Positions 24,901 to 31,843 are shown, counted from the first letter of the stretch. The stretch: DNA of 47,324 bases from DASPHG01 sp035629775 (GCA_035629775.1 DASPHG010000056.1:1-47324), one strand, 5' to 3'. A program made the numbers and translations. Notes: a model not told the origin generated them from the sequence alone.

Positions 24901-25198
24901 TCGAGATCTCGGAGAAGTCCGAGTCGGCCGACCCGTCCGAGTTGTCGAGCAGGACCTCGACCTCGGCGGCGTTCCGCGACGGGACTCCGGCGCCGCCGGC
25001 GAAGATCACGTCCTGCATCGTCTGGCCGCGCACGGCCAGCGGGCTCTGCTCGCCGAGCGCCCACAGGACGGCGTCCGTGATGTTCGACTTGCCCGAGCCG
25101 TTCGGCCCCACGACCACCGACACGCCCGGCGCGAAGTCGAGCTTCGTCCGATCGGGGAACGACTTGAAACCCTTGAGCGTCAGCGAGCGCAGATGCAT
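21965..25198 (-). CDS. smc: Chromosome segregation ATPase SMC
   Basis: 1077 residues, shorter than the usual 1170-1190. N-terminal head: LKGFKSFPDRTKLDF and Walker A VGPNGSGKSNITDAVLWAL. Long Ala/Glu/Arg-rich coiled coils flank a hinge at about residues 430-520. C-terminal head: signature LLSGGEKSLVALAFMFA and Walker B PFYILDEVEAALDD. An acidic stretch of about 40 residues (AEQQAEEAEEAAAEAEEQPD) is inserted in the C-terminal head before the signature. It organises chromosomes, normally with ScpA/ScpB, which are not in this window. ATG 25198 overlaps the rnc stop by 4 bp. Confidence 0.96.
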   Translation of the reverse strand: MHLRSLTLKGFKSFPDRTKLDFAPGVSVVVGPNGSGKSNITDAVLWALGEQSPLAVRGQTMQDVIFAGGAGVPSRNAAEVEVLLDNSDGSADSDFSEISIMRKLSRDGEGEYRLNGARCRMVDVLEVLSDTGLGKEMHSVVSQGRVESIIHSKPRDRRLLIEEAAGLGKHRKRRRRAQLKLERTQDNLARALDVEREARSRLRPLKRQAEAAELHQRLERQSLEAGLELAADDLRSARADLANAEAAAAQAGAARDEAERLLAEVAERREAAEEAFAEHSRARERLSSSLFAARAAADGIALRADRAHDAAGSAAEDAARDRRDAEELAGGAAGEEDTGSQERIAALEAELSTLDSERDTRLEDEFAELEQDRVAAEGRREEATAAVDGARAAILEAEQAVEEARGEQRQAERREESARAAAAKAGSELATVNHFLSTAAAAPDDARTLAAELEVDEGFELAVAAALGSRLRAGVVASLGEGQTLLDGLRDGGSAIVAAHEGRGADGRSPAAGAARILDHVRPPADLAPVVERLLGDAWLVDDLAAVPRDFTGVAVTPRGRAFFGASGELRQAPAGGEERILEARASQHRLITAAQEAAGEEAAATEAVAHAAALVSERLERREAARTQAQEAGRALDEADELLRRATRRIELRRSAPEEGQAAVRRARVEADLGAERRLADRAQHERAEREQRIARLRSRAERCAVLATQAERAATVLERAADAVAVRRDALAEQLAADEEVGRRTADELRACARGEVEIQAQLKAASDAVTQAEVRAQQARDVEHESAARLTEIAAKLELPAEPAGEPLAAERREELAARVERLARRREQLGPVNPLAEQEYEEAIAHVEELETQRGDLEQALTELEGLIKETDRRIREAFEQTFEQAARNFEEVVGHLFPGGRGRLRLVSPEGPKPVLGGEEVAAEQQAEEAEEAAAEAEEQPDEDAPGVEVEVTPAGKSMKKLSLLSGGEKSLVALAFMFAVFLARPCPFYILDEVEAALDDLNIDRFLQLIHRYSDRAQFIIVTHQKRTMDAADVLYGVSMGGNGVSKVVSRRLPERERSLEVVQETDEAAA

Positions 25199-25875
25199 CA
25201 GCGGCCTACCTCCTCGAGCCGGTCGAGGGCGCGCTCGGCGGCGGACTGCTCCGCTGCCTTCTTCGTCTTTCCGCTCCCGCGGCCCAGCTCCTCCCCGTCC
25301 ACAACCGCGAGCGCGACGAAGCGCCGGTCATGCGGGGGCCCGTCCTCGCTCTCGATCTCGTAGTCCACGACCTCGGCGCGGCGGGCGAGCCGCTCCTGGA
25401 GCTCGGACTTGAAGTCCACCGGGTTCTCGAGCGCCTCCTCGATCTCCCCCTCGAACGACCCGACGACGGCGGGCGCGACGCGCTCCCACCCGAACGCCAG
25501 GTAGGCGGCGCCGATCACGGCCTCGCAGATCGAGGCCAGGATCCGCTCGCTCGCGACGAGCGACTCGGCGCTCTGTCCGCGTGCCGCCGGAGCGAGGGCG
25601 CGCAGCCGCTCGGGGATGCCGAGGTCGCGGGCGACCTGGGCGCACGCCTCGCGCGAGACGCTCTGGGCGCGCAGCTTCGTGAGGCGGCCGGCGCCGAAGT
25701 CCTCGAACCGCGGGTAGATGTGGGTGGAGATCGAGAGGCTCAGGACGACGTCTCCGAGGAAGGCCAGCCGCTCGTAGGAGTCGCCGCGCTCGTCCGCCCA
25801 CGAGGAGTGGGTGAACGCCTGCCGGGCCAGGTCCTCCGGCAGCTCGTCGAGGAGGGGCTCGAGTGTCGTGGCCAG
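25198..25875 (-). CDS. rnc: Ribonuclease III homologue with altered active site, probable CTG start
   Basis: About 225 residues if translation starts at CTG 25875 (ATTLEPLLDELPEDLARQAF). The only canonical codon, GTG 25518, would delete the N-terminal half of the nuclease domain. The fold is clear: FTHSSW, YERLAFLGDVVLSL, LTKLRAQSVS, ASICEAVIGAAYL, then a double-stranded RNA binding domain (DFKSELQERLARR, YEIESEDGPPHDRRF, GRGSGKTKKAAEQSAAERAL). Of the family acids, D42 and E118 remain, while A38, A62 and S115 replace the Glu of LEFLGD, the Glu of EGDL and the Asp before E118. RNA binding is likely; cleavage is doubtful. It lies between acpP and smc, the normal place. Confidence 0.88.
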   Translation of the reverse strand: MATTLEPLLDELPEDLARQAFTHSSWADERGDSYERLAFLGDVVLSLSISTHIYPRFEDFGAGRLTKLRAQSVSREACAQVARDLGIPERLRALAPAARGQSAESLVASERILASICEAVIGAAYLAFGWERVAPAVVGSFEGEIEEALENPVDFKSELQERLARRAEVVDYEIESEDGPPHDRRFVALAVVDGEELGRGSGKTKKAAEQSAAERALDRLEEVGR

Positions 25876-25879
25876 GGCG

Positions 25880-26134
25880 TCAGGTCGCTTGGGCCTGGGC
25901 GTGGGCTGCGACGAAGTCGGCGGCCTGTCCGACGGTGTGGATCTTCGCCGCCTCCTCGTCCGGGATGCGAATGCCGTACCGGTCCTCGAGCTCCATGACG
26001 AGCTCGACGAGGTCGAGCGAGTCGGCCTCGAGGTCCTCCTTGAAACGCGTGCCCTCGCCGATGCGGGACGCGTCCACGCCCAGCTCCGTCGAGAGGTGCG
26101 TCCGGATCAGGTCCAGCACCTCGTCTCTAGTCAT
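25880..26134 (-). CDS. acpP: Acyl carrier protein
   Basis: 84 residues, acidic. The phosphopantetheine serine is in ADSLDLVELVMELED. It carries fatty acyl chains as thioesters during synthesis. ATG 26134 overlaps the plsX stop by 8 bp. The slightly long C-terminus ends FVAAHAQAQAT. Order plsX-acpP-rnc-smc is classic. Confidence 0.95.
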   Translation of the reverse strand: MTRDEVLDLIRTHLSTELGVDASRIGEGTRFKEDLEADSLDLVELVMELEDRYGIRIPDEEAAKIHTVGQAADFVAAHAQAQAT

Positions 26135-27104
26135 GACTTGCGGCGACGCTAGCAGCGGGCGCGGACCGCAATGCCCCGGCGTCCGCGAGCGCCGCCGCGG
26201 TGCGCTCGACCATCTTCTCGTCGGCCGCCCGGCGGGCGAGCCTGACGGCGTTCGCGATGCCGTCCGCGCTCGACTTCCCGTGCGCGACCACCACGGGGCG
26301 GCGCACTCCGAGCAGGATCGCGCCGCCGGTCGTGTTCGGGTCGAGCTGCTTCCGCAGGCGCCCGAGCTTGCCCCGAATCAGGAGGCCGCCGAGCGACGAG
26401 ACTGTGCCGCTCCGCACGGCGTCGCGAACGGCGCCGGCGACCGTCCTGGCCGTCCCCTCCATCAGCTTGAGGGCAACGTTGCCCGTGAACCCGTCGGTCA
26501 CGACGACGTCCACCGACGCGATCGAGCTTCCCTCCACGTTCCCGGCGAAGCGGAGCGTGCCCCCGGCCAGCTGCTCGTGCGCGGCGACCACGGCGGCGGT
26601 GCCCTTCTTCGCCTCCTCGCCGATCGAAAGGAGCCCGACCGCGGGTCGCTCCACGCCGTGGACGGCCTCCATGAAGGCCGCGCCCATGTACGCGAACTGC
26701 ACGAGGTACTCGGGGCGGACGTCGACGTTGGCGCCGGCGTCCAAGAGCAGCACCGGCCTCCCCGGCAGCGGCACGAGCACCGCGATCGCCGGCCGGTGGA
26801 CGCCGCGGATCCGCTTGACGTGGAGGACCGATGCGGCGAGCACCGCGCCGGTGGCGCCGGCCGACACGAGCGCGTCGGCCTCGCCACCGCCCACCGCCTG
26901 GGACGCCCGGACGATCGACGCGTCCGCCCTGGAGCGAACGGCGAAGGCGGGGTCCTCGTCGTTCGTGATCTCGGCGCCGCCGAAGAGCTCCACCGGCGTG
27001 CCGGCAAGCCGGGCGCCCTCGGTCACGAGGTCCGGGCCGCCGTCGGCCCCGTTGATATCGACGGCTACCGGCCGGGGGCCGCTAGTGGTCGTGGTCGTGG
27101 TCAT
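26127..27104 (-). CDS. plsX: Phosphate acyltransferase PlsX
   Basis: 325 residues from ATG 27104. It makes acyl-phosphate from acyl-ACP for PlsY, the first step of phosphatidic acid synthesis. Core motifs: VAVDINGADGGPD (most homologues have VDAMGGD), LVSAGATGAVLA, LLDAGANVDVRPEYLVQFA, VVVTDGFTGNVALKLMEG and GGAILLGVRRPVVVAHG. The first residues, MTTTTTTSG, are encoded by hexamer repeats overlapping the rpmF 3' end by 23 bp. An alternative longer start at 27137 lies deeper in rpmF. Confidence 0.93.
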   Translation of the reverse strand: MTTTTTTSGPRPVAVDINGADGGPDLVTEGARLAGTPVELFGGAEITNDEDPAFAVRSRADASIVRASQAVGGGEADALVSAGATGAVLAASVLHVKRIRGVHRPAIAVLVPLPGRPVLLLDAGANVDVRPEYLVQFAYMGAAFMEAVHGVERPAVGLLSIGEEAKKGTAAVVAAHEQLAGGTLRFAGNVEGSSIASVDVVVTDGFTGNVALKLMEGTARTVAGAVRDAVRSGTVSSLGGLLIRGKLGRLRKQLDPNTTGGAILLGVRRPVVVAHGKSSADGIANAVRLARRAADEKMVERTAAALADAGALRSAPAASVAASHD

Positions 27105-27291
27105 GGTCGTGCTCCGCCTGGGGCACGAACACCTCACGACCGGCGTAGGTCCCGCAGTTCAGGCACACACGGTGCGGCAGCCGCGGCTCGCCACAGTTCG
27201 GGCACGCGCGCAGGCTGGGCGGCGTGATCTTGTGCTGCGAGCGCCGCTTGTTGGTGCGCGAGTGGGACTGTCGCTGCTTGGGGACGGCCAT
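27082..27291 (-). CDS. rpmF: 50S ribosomal protein L32 with a His-Asp tail
   Basis: 69 residues. MAVPKQRQSHSRTNKRRSQH is the standard start. The zinc ribbon is present (CPNCGEPRLPHRVCLNC). The C-terminus is unusual: after VFVPQAE it ends in HDHDHDHDH, encoded by a 6-bp tandem repeat that also encodes the first residues of PlsX. The tail could bind metal. The rpmF-plsX order is conserved in many bacteria. Confidence 0.95.
   Translation of the reverse strand: MAVPKQRQSHSRTNKRRSQHKITPPSLRACPNCGEPRLPHRVCLNCGTYAGREVFVPQAEHDHDHDHDH
27085..27114. repeat. Hexanucleotide tandem repeat in the rpmF/plsX overlap
   Basis: The plus strand reads gtggtc three times, then atggtc and gtgctc. On the minus strand it encodes His-Asp repeats in L32 and Thr repeats after the PlsX start Met in another frame. 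The PlsX ATG arises from the fourth unit. Confidence 0.8.
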
Positions 27292-27302
27292 GCGAGCGGG
27301 TC

Positions 27303-27308
27303 AGGTTA
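27303..27308 (-). promoter_or_regulatory. Candidate -10 (TAACCT) for rpmF
   Basis: TAACCT on the minus strand overlaps the TAA stop of the DUF177 gene and ends 11 nt before ATG 27291, allowing a very short leader. Confidence 0.3.
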
Positions 27309-27818
27309 GTCGAACCGGATCTCCGAGAGCTTGGCCCAGCGGGCGTCCGGGGCGCTCTCGTGGGCGTGCTCGGGATCGTCGTTCAGGTTCGCCCCGCAGA
27401 TCGCGCAGAGCCCCCTGCACTCGGCAGCGCAGCGGATCTGAGTGGGCAGGGCCAGCACGAGGGCGTCGCGGACCCATGAGTGCAGGTCCAGCTCGTCCCC
27501 GTCCAGGTAAGGGGAGCGAAGGTCGTCGCCGCCGCCCGGCTGGTCGACCTCGCGCGCGTCGACCGCGATCGCCTCCGTCGCGGCCTCGAGGCAGCGCATG
27601 CACGGCCCTTCGAGCGTGACCGTGTAGCGGAGGCGCAGCGCGTAGCCGGCCGTCGTCCGCGATATGTCGACCCGCGCCTGCGGCACGCCGGCCGCCGAGG
27701 CGTAGCGCTGGCCGGCGAGCTCGATCGAGTCGAGATCGACCGCGGCCTCGACCACAACGCCCTCGCCGGAGGCCAGTCCGAGGCGTGCGAGATCGACGGT
27801 GTTGCGCGTCCCGCCCAT
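27306..27818 (-). CDS. DUF177/YceD family protein
   Basis: 170 residues. The family marks are a beta-rich N-terminal half (TVTLEGPCMRCLEAATEAI with CxxC) and a C-terminal cysteine pair region (RCAAECRGLCAICGANLND), a likely zinc site. It is usually encoded before rpmF, as here, and linked to 23S rRNA accumulation in other organisms. A TACCCT hexamer 7 nt before ATG 27818 suggests a leaderless transcript. Confidence 0.88.
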   Translation of the reverse strand: MGGTRNTVDLARLGLASGEGVVVEAAVDLDSIELAGQRYASAAGVPQARVDISRTTAGYALRLRYTVTLEGPCMRCLEAATEAIAVDAREVDQPGGGDDLRSPYLDGDELDLHSWVRDALVLALPTQIRCAAECRGLCAICGANLNDDPEHAHESAPDARWAKLSEIRFD

Positions 27819-27825
27819 CCAGGCC

Positions 27826-27831
27826 AGGGTA
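27826..27831 (-). promoter_or_regulatory. Candidate -10 (TACCCT) for the DUF177 gene
   Basis: TACCCT on the minus strand ends exactly 7 nt before ATG 27818. It lies in the 22-bp gap after the small upstream gene. Confidence 0.45.
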
Positions 27832-27840
27832 GCGGCGGGT

Positions 27841-28044
27841 CTAGGCGGGCTCGATCTCGGCGCGGTCGAGGTGCTGGGCGACCAGGTTCTTCGCGTGCCC
27901 GATCACGTGCTGCCAGGACTCCTGATCGCAATCCTGGAGTCCCGTCCGGGTGTCCAGCTCGACGATCATCGAGACTTCGAACAGGGTCGGACGGCCGGTG
28001 CTGCCCGGTTCGATCACATGGAACGTGACCAGCTCGTCCTCCAT
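27841..28044 (-). CDS. Small protein of unknown function
   Basis: 67 residues, no membrane segment. It begins MEDELVTFHVIEPGSTG and has TLFEVSMIVELDTRTGLQD, then a helical end (SWQHVIGHAKNLVAQHLDRA). One strand pair plus a helix is likely. A good Shine-Dalgarno, AGGAG, stands about 6 nt before ATG 28044, supporting translation. It lies alone between the SepIVA-like gene (with a hairpin in between) and DUF177. I do not recognise the family. Confidence 0.6.
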   Translation of the reverse strand: MEDELVTFHVIEPGSTGRPTLFEVSMIVELDTRTGLQDCDQESWQHVIGHAKNLVAQHLDRAEIEPA

Positions 28045-28122
28045 TGCGTCTCCTGACTGCTACGACCGCCGCCGGGCCTGGCGACGGAAGCTCGATTCGA
28101 GTCCTGGAGACTTTGTAACACG

Positions 28123-28142
28123 GGTGGCGGTCCCCCGCCACC
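28123..28142 (-). terminator. GC-rich hairpin after the SepIVA-like gene
   Basis: Perfect 8-bp stem ggtggcgg/ccgccacc with a 4-nt loop, 12 nt after the stop of the coiled-coil gene on the minus strand. There is no strong U-run afterwards, common in GC-rich actinobacteria. The rest of the 110-bp gap (28045-28154) shows only the ribosome site of the next gene. Confidence 0.45.
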
Positions 28143-28154
28143 ATGTGGATGCGC

Positions 28155-28616
28155 CTAGGAGACCTCGGCCTCTTCGCGGCCCTGGAGCCGGTCGCGGCCC
28201 CGCTGGACCGCGGCGATGAACTTCTGGAGGTTCACCTCGAGCGTGTTCAGGATGTCGTCCGCGTAGTCCTCGGCACCCAGCCTGATCTCGCGCTCACGCG
28301 CGCGTGCGTCCTCGATGATCTCGTCCGCCTGGCGCTCGGCCTGCTTGACGATCTCCTGGTCGGAGATCAGCCGCGTCTGCTCGTCACGCGCCTCCTTGAC
28401 GATCCGCTCGGCCTCGCGCTTCGCCTCGGCGAGCATCTCCTGGCGCTCCTTGACGATCCAGCGCGCCTGCTTGATCTCCTCGGGGATCGTCGCGCGCATC
28501 TGATCGAGGATGTCGTAGATCTCCTCCTTGTCGACGCGCACCTGATCGGTCAGGGGCACGGGCTTCGCGTTGTGCACCTGGTCGTCGAGTTTGTCGATGA
28601 GAACTAGGACGTCCAT
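28155..28616 (-). CDS. Coiled-coil DivIVA/SepIVA-like septation or envelope protein
   Basis: 153 residues, strongly charged. N-terminal VLVLIDKLDDQVHNAKPVPL, then KEEIYDILDQMRATIPEEIK, then a long helix (KERQEMLAEAKREAERIVKEA; QADEIIEDARAREREIRLGA). This arrangement matches mycobacterial SepIVA (Rv2927c), which lies beside a DUF177 gene and rnc, as here, but this copy is about 90 residues shorter in the coiled coil. It probably marks the division site or intracellular membrane domain. The match is from memory of the mycobacterial protein. Confidence 0.7.
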   Translation of the reverse strand: MDVLVLIDKLDDQVHNAKPVPLTDQVRVDKEEIYDILDQMRATIPEEIKQARWIVKERQEMLAEAKREAERIVKEARDEQTRLISDQEIVKQAERQADEIIEDARAREREIRLGAEDYADDILNTLEVNLQKFIAAVQRGRDRLQGREEAEVS

Positions 28617-28635
28617 AGTCGAGGCGAACCTTTCG

Positions 28636-29136
28636 TTAACGCTTCAGTCGTTCCTGCAATTGCGCGGCTACCGCGTCGGGCACGAGCCCGCTGAGGTCGC
28701 CGCCGAACATAGCCAGTTCCTTGACGCCGCTCGAGCTGAGAAAGCTGAATTGAGGTGAGCTCATCATGAAGATGCTCTCGATGTCAGGTGCCATCGTGCG
28801 GTTGAGCTGATTCATCTCGAACTCGTACTCGAAGTCCGAGATCGCCCGAAGACCCTTGACGATCGCTTTGGCTCCGTGCTCTCGGGCGAAGTCGACGATG
28901 AGCGTATCAAAGGGTTTTACCTGCACATTGGGCAGATTCGCGATCTCCGACTTGATCAGCGCGCACCGCTCGTCGGCCGTGAAGAGGGTCTTCTGCTTGC
29001 GCACCGGCTGGTTGACCACCGCGACGATCACCTCGTCGAACACCGACGCGGCGCGGCCGATGATGTCCAGGTGGCCCATCGTGACCGGGTCGTAGGAGCC
29101 CGGGCACACGGCGGTCCCGCCGTTCTTAGCCGCCAC
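28636..29136 (-). CDS. coaD: Phosphopantetheine adenylyltransferase
   Basis: 166 residues. Fourth step of coenzyme A synthesis: ATP plus 4'-phosphopantetheine gives dephospho-CoA. Nucleotidyltransferase motif PGSYDPVTMGHLDII (T/HxGH), KGLRAISDFEYEFEMNQLNR for substrate binding and FSFLSSSGVKELA (ISSS-type). GTG 29136 overlaps the rsmD stop by 11 bp, the common rsmD-coaD coupling. Confidence 0.95.
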   Translation of the reverse strand: MAAKNGGTAVCPGSYDPVTMGHLDIIGRAASVFDEVIVAVVNQPVRKQKTLFTADERCALIKSEIANLPNVQVKPFDTLIVDFAREHGAKAIVKGLRAISDFEYEFEMNQLNRTMAPDIESIFMMSSPQFSFLSSSGVKELAMFGGDLSGLVPDAVAAQLQERLKR

Positions 29137-29659
29137 GGTGGATCGCGATCCGGGTGTCGCCGTAGGTGCGCTCGTCCGCGAGCGGCAGGTCGAGCAGGAG
29201 CGGGTTCCGCTTGGAGGATTCGGTCACGATGAGGGCCTGCGGGGAGGCTACGCCCGGCAGTAGCTCGCCGAGCCGCTCCGCCACGCGGGCCGCCGCATCA
29301 TATGGCGGATCGCAGAACACGAGGTCGAAGCGCGGGTCGCGACCGGACACCGTGCGTAGCCAGCTCAGCGCGTCCGCGGCGACCACCTCTCCCTCCTCGC
29401 CCGTCGCGTCGAGGTTGTCCCTTATGGCAGTGAGGGCGGGCCGCGCGGAATCCACGAAGGTCGCCGCCTCGGCCCCGCGCGACAGGGCCTCGAGGCCGAG
29501 CGCCCCTGAGCCCGCGTAGAGGTCGAGCACCCGCATTCCCTCCACCGAGCCGAGGATCGAGAAGAGCGCCTCGCGGACGCGGTCGGCGGTCGGCCGCGTG
29601 CCGGCGCCCGCCGGCGTGCGCAGCCGCCTGCCCTTATGCCTGCCCGCGACGATCCTCAT
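29126..29659 (-). CDS. rsmD: 16S rRNA (guanine966-N2)-methyltransferase
   Basis: 177 residues. It methylates G966 in 16S rRNA. Motifs: RIVAGRHKGRRLRTP at the N-terminus, RPTADRVREALFSIL, the SAM site VLDLYAGSGALGLEALSRGA and the catalytic FDLVFCDPPYD. It lies between recG and coaD, the usual order. Upstream, a hairpin-forming inverted repeat fills the gap to recG. Confidence 0.94.
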   Translation of the reverse strand: MRIVAGRHKGRRLRTPAGAGTRPTADRVREALFSILGSVEGMRVLDLYAGSGALGLEALSRGAEAATFVDSARPALTAIRDNLDATGEEGEVVAADALSWLRTVSGRDPRFDLVFCDPPYDAAARVAERLGELLPGVASPQALIVTESSKRNPLLLDLPLADERTYGDTRIAIHRGG

Positions 29660-29662
29660 CCC

Positions 29663-29715
29663 CCGAACTTTGCCGTGTCGGCGCCGGTTTCCGACGCGCG
29701 CGCCACAAAGTTCGG
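29663..29715. repeat. Inverted repeat in the recG-rsmD gap
   Basis: ccgaactttg (29663-29672) and caaagttcgg (29706-29715) are perfect 10-bp inverted arms with a 33-bp GC-rich centre that includes cggcgccg. It starts 3 bp upstream of the rsmD ATG and ends 4 bp from the recG stop. It may be a second REP-like element or an mRNA hairpin. It lacks a U-run, so I do not call it a terminator. Confidence 0.55.
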
Positions 29716-29719
29716 CGGG

Positions 29720-31843
29720 TCAGGCCGGGATCGGGTCCATGTCCGAGCCGAAGCGGCTGACCGTGGCCTCGCGCAAGAGCGCGTTCTCCGGTTCGGCGAG
29801 GTCCGGGTCGTCGGCCAGGAGCTGCTGGGCGCGCTCGCGTGCGCGCTCGAGCAGCACGACGTCTTCCGGCAGCCGGGCCACCTTGAACTCGGGCATCCCG
29901 TGCTGGCGCGTGCCGAGCACCTCGCCGGCGCCGCGGAGCCTCAGGTCGATCTCGGCGAGCTTGAAGCCGTCGCGCTCCTTCGCGACGGCCTCGAGTCGCG
30001 GCAGCGACGGGTCCCCGAACAGGACGCAGAGCGACTCGTGCTCGCCGCGGCCGATCCGGCCGCGCAGCTGGTGGAGCTGTGAGATCCCGTAGCGCTCGGC
30101 CGCCTCGATCAGCATCACGGTCGCGTTCGGCACGTCGATCCCGACCTCGATCACGCTCGTGGCCACGAGCACGTCCGCCTCGCCGTTCGCGAATGCGGCC
30201 ATCGCCTGCTGCTTGCGCTTCGAGGGCATCTGGCCGTGGATCAGCTCCACGCGCAGGTCGCGGAACTCGGTCGCGGCAAGGCGCTCGGCCTCTGCGGTCG
30301 CCGCCTTCGCCTGGAGCACCTCCGACTCCTCGACGAGGGGGCAGACCACGAAGCACTGGCGCCCCTTGGCGATCTCCTCGCGGATCCGCTCGTACGCCCG
30401 CGCGCGGGCGCGGGCCCCGTCGACCGCGTGCGTCTGCACCGGCTGCCGCCCGGCCGGCAGCTCGCGCAGGATCGTGACGTCGAGATCGCCGTACGCGGTC
30501 AGCGCGAGCGTGCGCGGGATCGGCGTGGCGGTCATGTGCAGCGCGTGAGGGACCTGATCCTCGGGGCCCTTCGCGTCGAGCGCGGCGCGCTGGCGGACCC
30601 CGAAACGGTGCTGCTCGTCCACGACCGCCAGGGCGAGCGAGCGGAACTCGACCACGGGCTCGATCAGCGCATGGGTGCCGACGATCATCCCGAGCTCGCC
30701 CGACCCGAGGCGATCGAGCAGCTCGCGCCGGCGCCGCGCGGGCGTCGCGCCGGTCAGGAGGCCGATCGGCACGTGCCCGCCCAGAAGGCGGTCGATCGTG
30801 GCCATGTGCTGTTCGGCAAGGGTCTCCGTGGGCGCCATGAACGCGGCCTGAGCGCCGGCTTCGACCGCGCGGAGCATCGCGAACAGGGCGACGACCGTCT
30901 TTCCGCTTCCGACCTCGCCCATCAGCAGGCGCTGCATCGGAGTACCTGAGGCGATGTCGCGCTCGATGCGGTCCATCGCCTGTCGCTGGTCGCCGGTCGG
31001 GGTGAAGGGAAGGGACGCAAGCCAAGGGTCCACGAGCTCGCCGGTGCCGCGCAGCTCGAGCGCTCGGGCGCGCTCCGCCCGCGCGCGCTTGCGGCCGGCC
31101 AGCGCGAGCTCGAGCAGGAAGAGCTCCTCGAACGCGAGCCGCTCGCGCGCCTGGTCGGGGTCCTCCGGCCTGTCGGGGAAATGCGCGGCCGCAAGCGCCG
31201 CCGCGCGCTCCGCCAGGCGCTCGGCCGCGCGCAGCCTGCCGGGAAGCGGCTCGATCACGTCGCGCATCCGGCTGTACGCGTCCCACGTGAGGCTGCGCAG
31301 GCGCTCCGGCGTTATCCCCTGGCTCGCGGGATAGACGGGGACGAGTCCGAGCGTGTGGATGCCCGCCTCCGTCCCGCCGATGAGCTCGTGCTCCGTGACC
31401 CAGAACTGGTTTCGGTTCCTGAGCTTCCCGTGGAGCAGGAGCTGCGTTCCCTCGCCGAGCTGGCGGGCGAGCCACGGCTGGTTGAACCAGACCGCGACCA
31501 TCGGCCCGGTCTCGTCGGCCACGCGCGCCTCGACTCGCTTCTGGCGCCGGTTGCGCATGGGGCGGACGGACACGCTCCGGACCGTGACCGCGACGGTCGC
31601 CTCCTCGCCGACGCCGAGCGCGGCGACGGTGCGCGCCTCGCGGCGGTCGCGGTGGGTGTGCGGTAGGTGTTCGACCAGGTCCCCCACCGTCTCGACCCCG
31701 AGCCCCGCGGCCGCCTTCGCGGCCGGCCCCGTCAGCGCGAGCGGCTCGTCGAGGCGGCTCGGCCGCGGCAGGGAGCGCAGGGGCGCCGAGGCGATCTCCT
31801 CGTCGGTCAGGGCCTTCTTGTCGCCGAAACGCCTGGTGCTCAC
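29720..31843 (-). CDS. recG: ATP-dependent DNA helicase RecG
   Basis: 707 residues. It remodels stalled forks and branched DNA. N-terminal wedge/OB domain (VGDLVEHLPHTHRDRRE; VAVWFNQPWLARQL), Walker A LLMGEVGSGKTVVALFAML, DExH-type box AVVDEQHRFGVRQR, motif III HMTATPIPRTLAL, motif VI LRGRIGRGEHESLC and the C-terminal TRG region (RLRGAGEVLGTRQHG). GTG 31843 overlaps the azlD stop by 4 bp. Confidence 0.95.
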   Translation of the reverse strand: MSTRRFGDKKALTDEEIASAPLRSLPRPSRLDEPLALTGPAAKAAAGLGVETVGDLVEHLPHTHRDRREARTVAALGVGEEATVAVTVRSVSVRPMRNRRQKRVEARVADETGPMVAVWFNQPWLARQLGEGTQLLLHGKLRNRNQFWVTEHELIGGTEAGIHTLGLVPVYPASQGITPERLRSLTWDAYSRMRDVIEPLPGRLRAAERLAERAAALAAAHFPDRPEDPDQARERLAFEELFLLELALAGRKRARAERARALELRGTGELVDPWLASLPFTPTGDQRQAMDRIERDIASGTPMQRLLMGEVGSGKTVVALFAMLRAVEAGAQAAFMAPTETLAEQHMATIDRLLGGHVPIGLLTGATPARRRRELLDRLGSGELGMIVGTHALIEPVVEFRSLALAVVDEQHRFGVRQRAALDAKGPEDQVPHALHMTATPIPRTLALTAYGDLDVTILRELPAGRQPVQTHAVDGARARARAYERIREEIAKGRQCFVVCPLVEESEVLQAKAATAEAERLAATEFRDLRVELIHGQMPSKRKQQAMAAFANGEADVLVATSVIEVGIDVPNATVMLIEAAERYGISQLHQLRGRIGRGEHESLCVLFGDPSLPRLEAVAKERDGFKLAEIDLRLRGAGEVLGTRQHGMPEFKVARLPEDVVLLERARERAQQLLADDPDLAEPENALLREATVSRFGSDMDPIPA

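Noticed and set aside
27085..27114. The hexamer run considered as a CRISPR-like or mobile repeat
   Set aside because: The units are contiguous, coding in two frames, and have no spacers. It is a simple tandem repeat.
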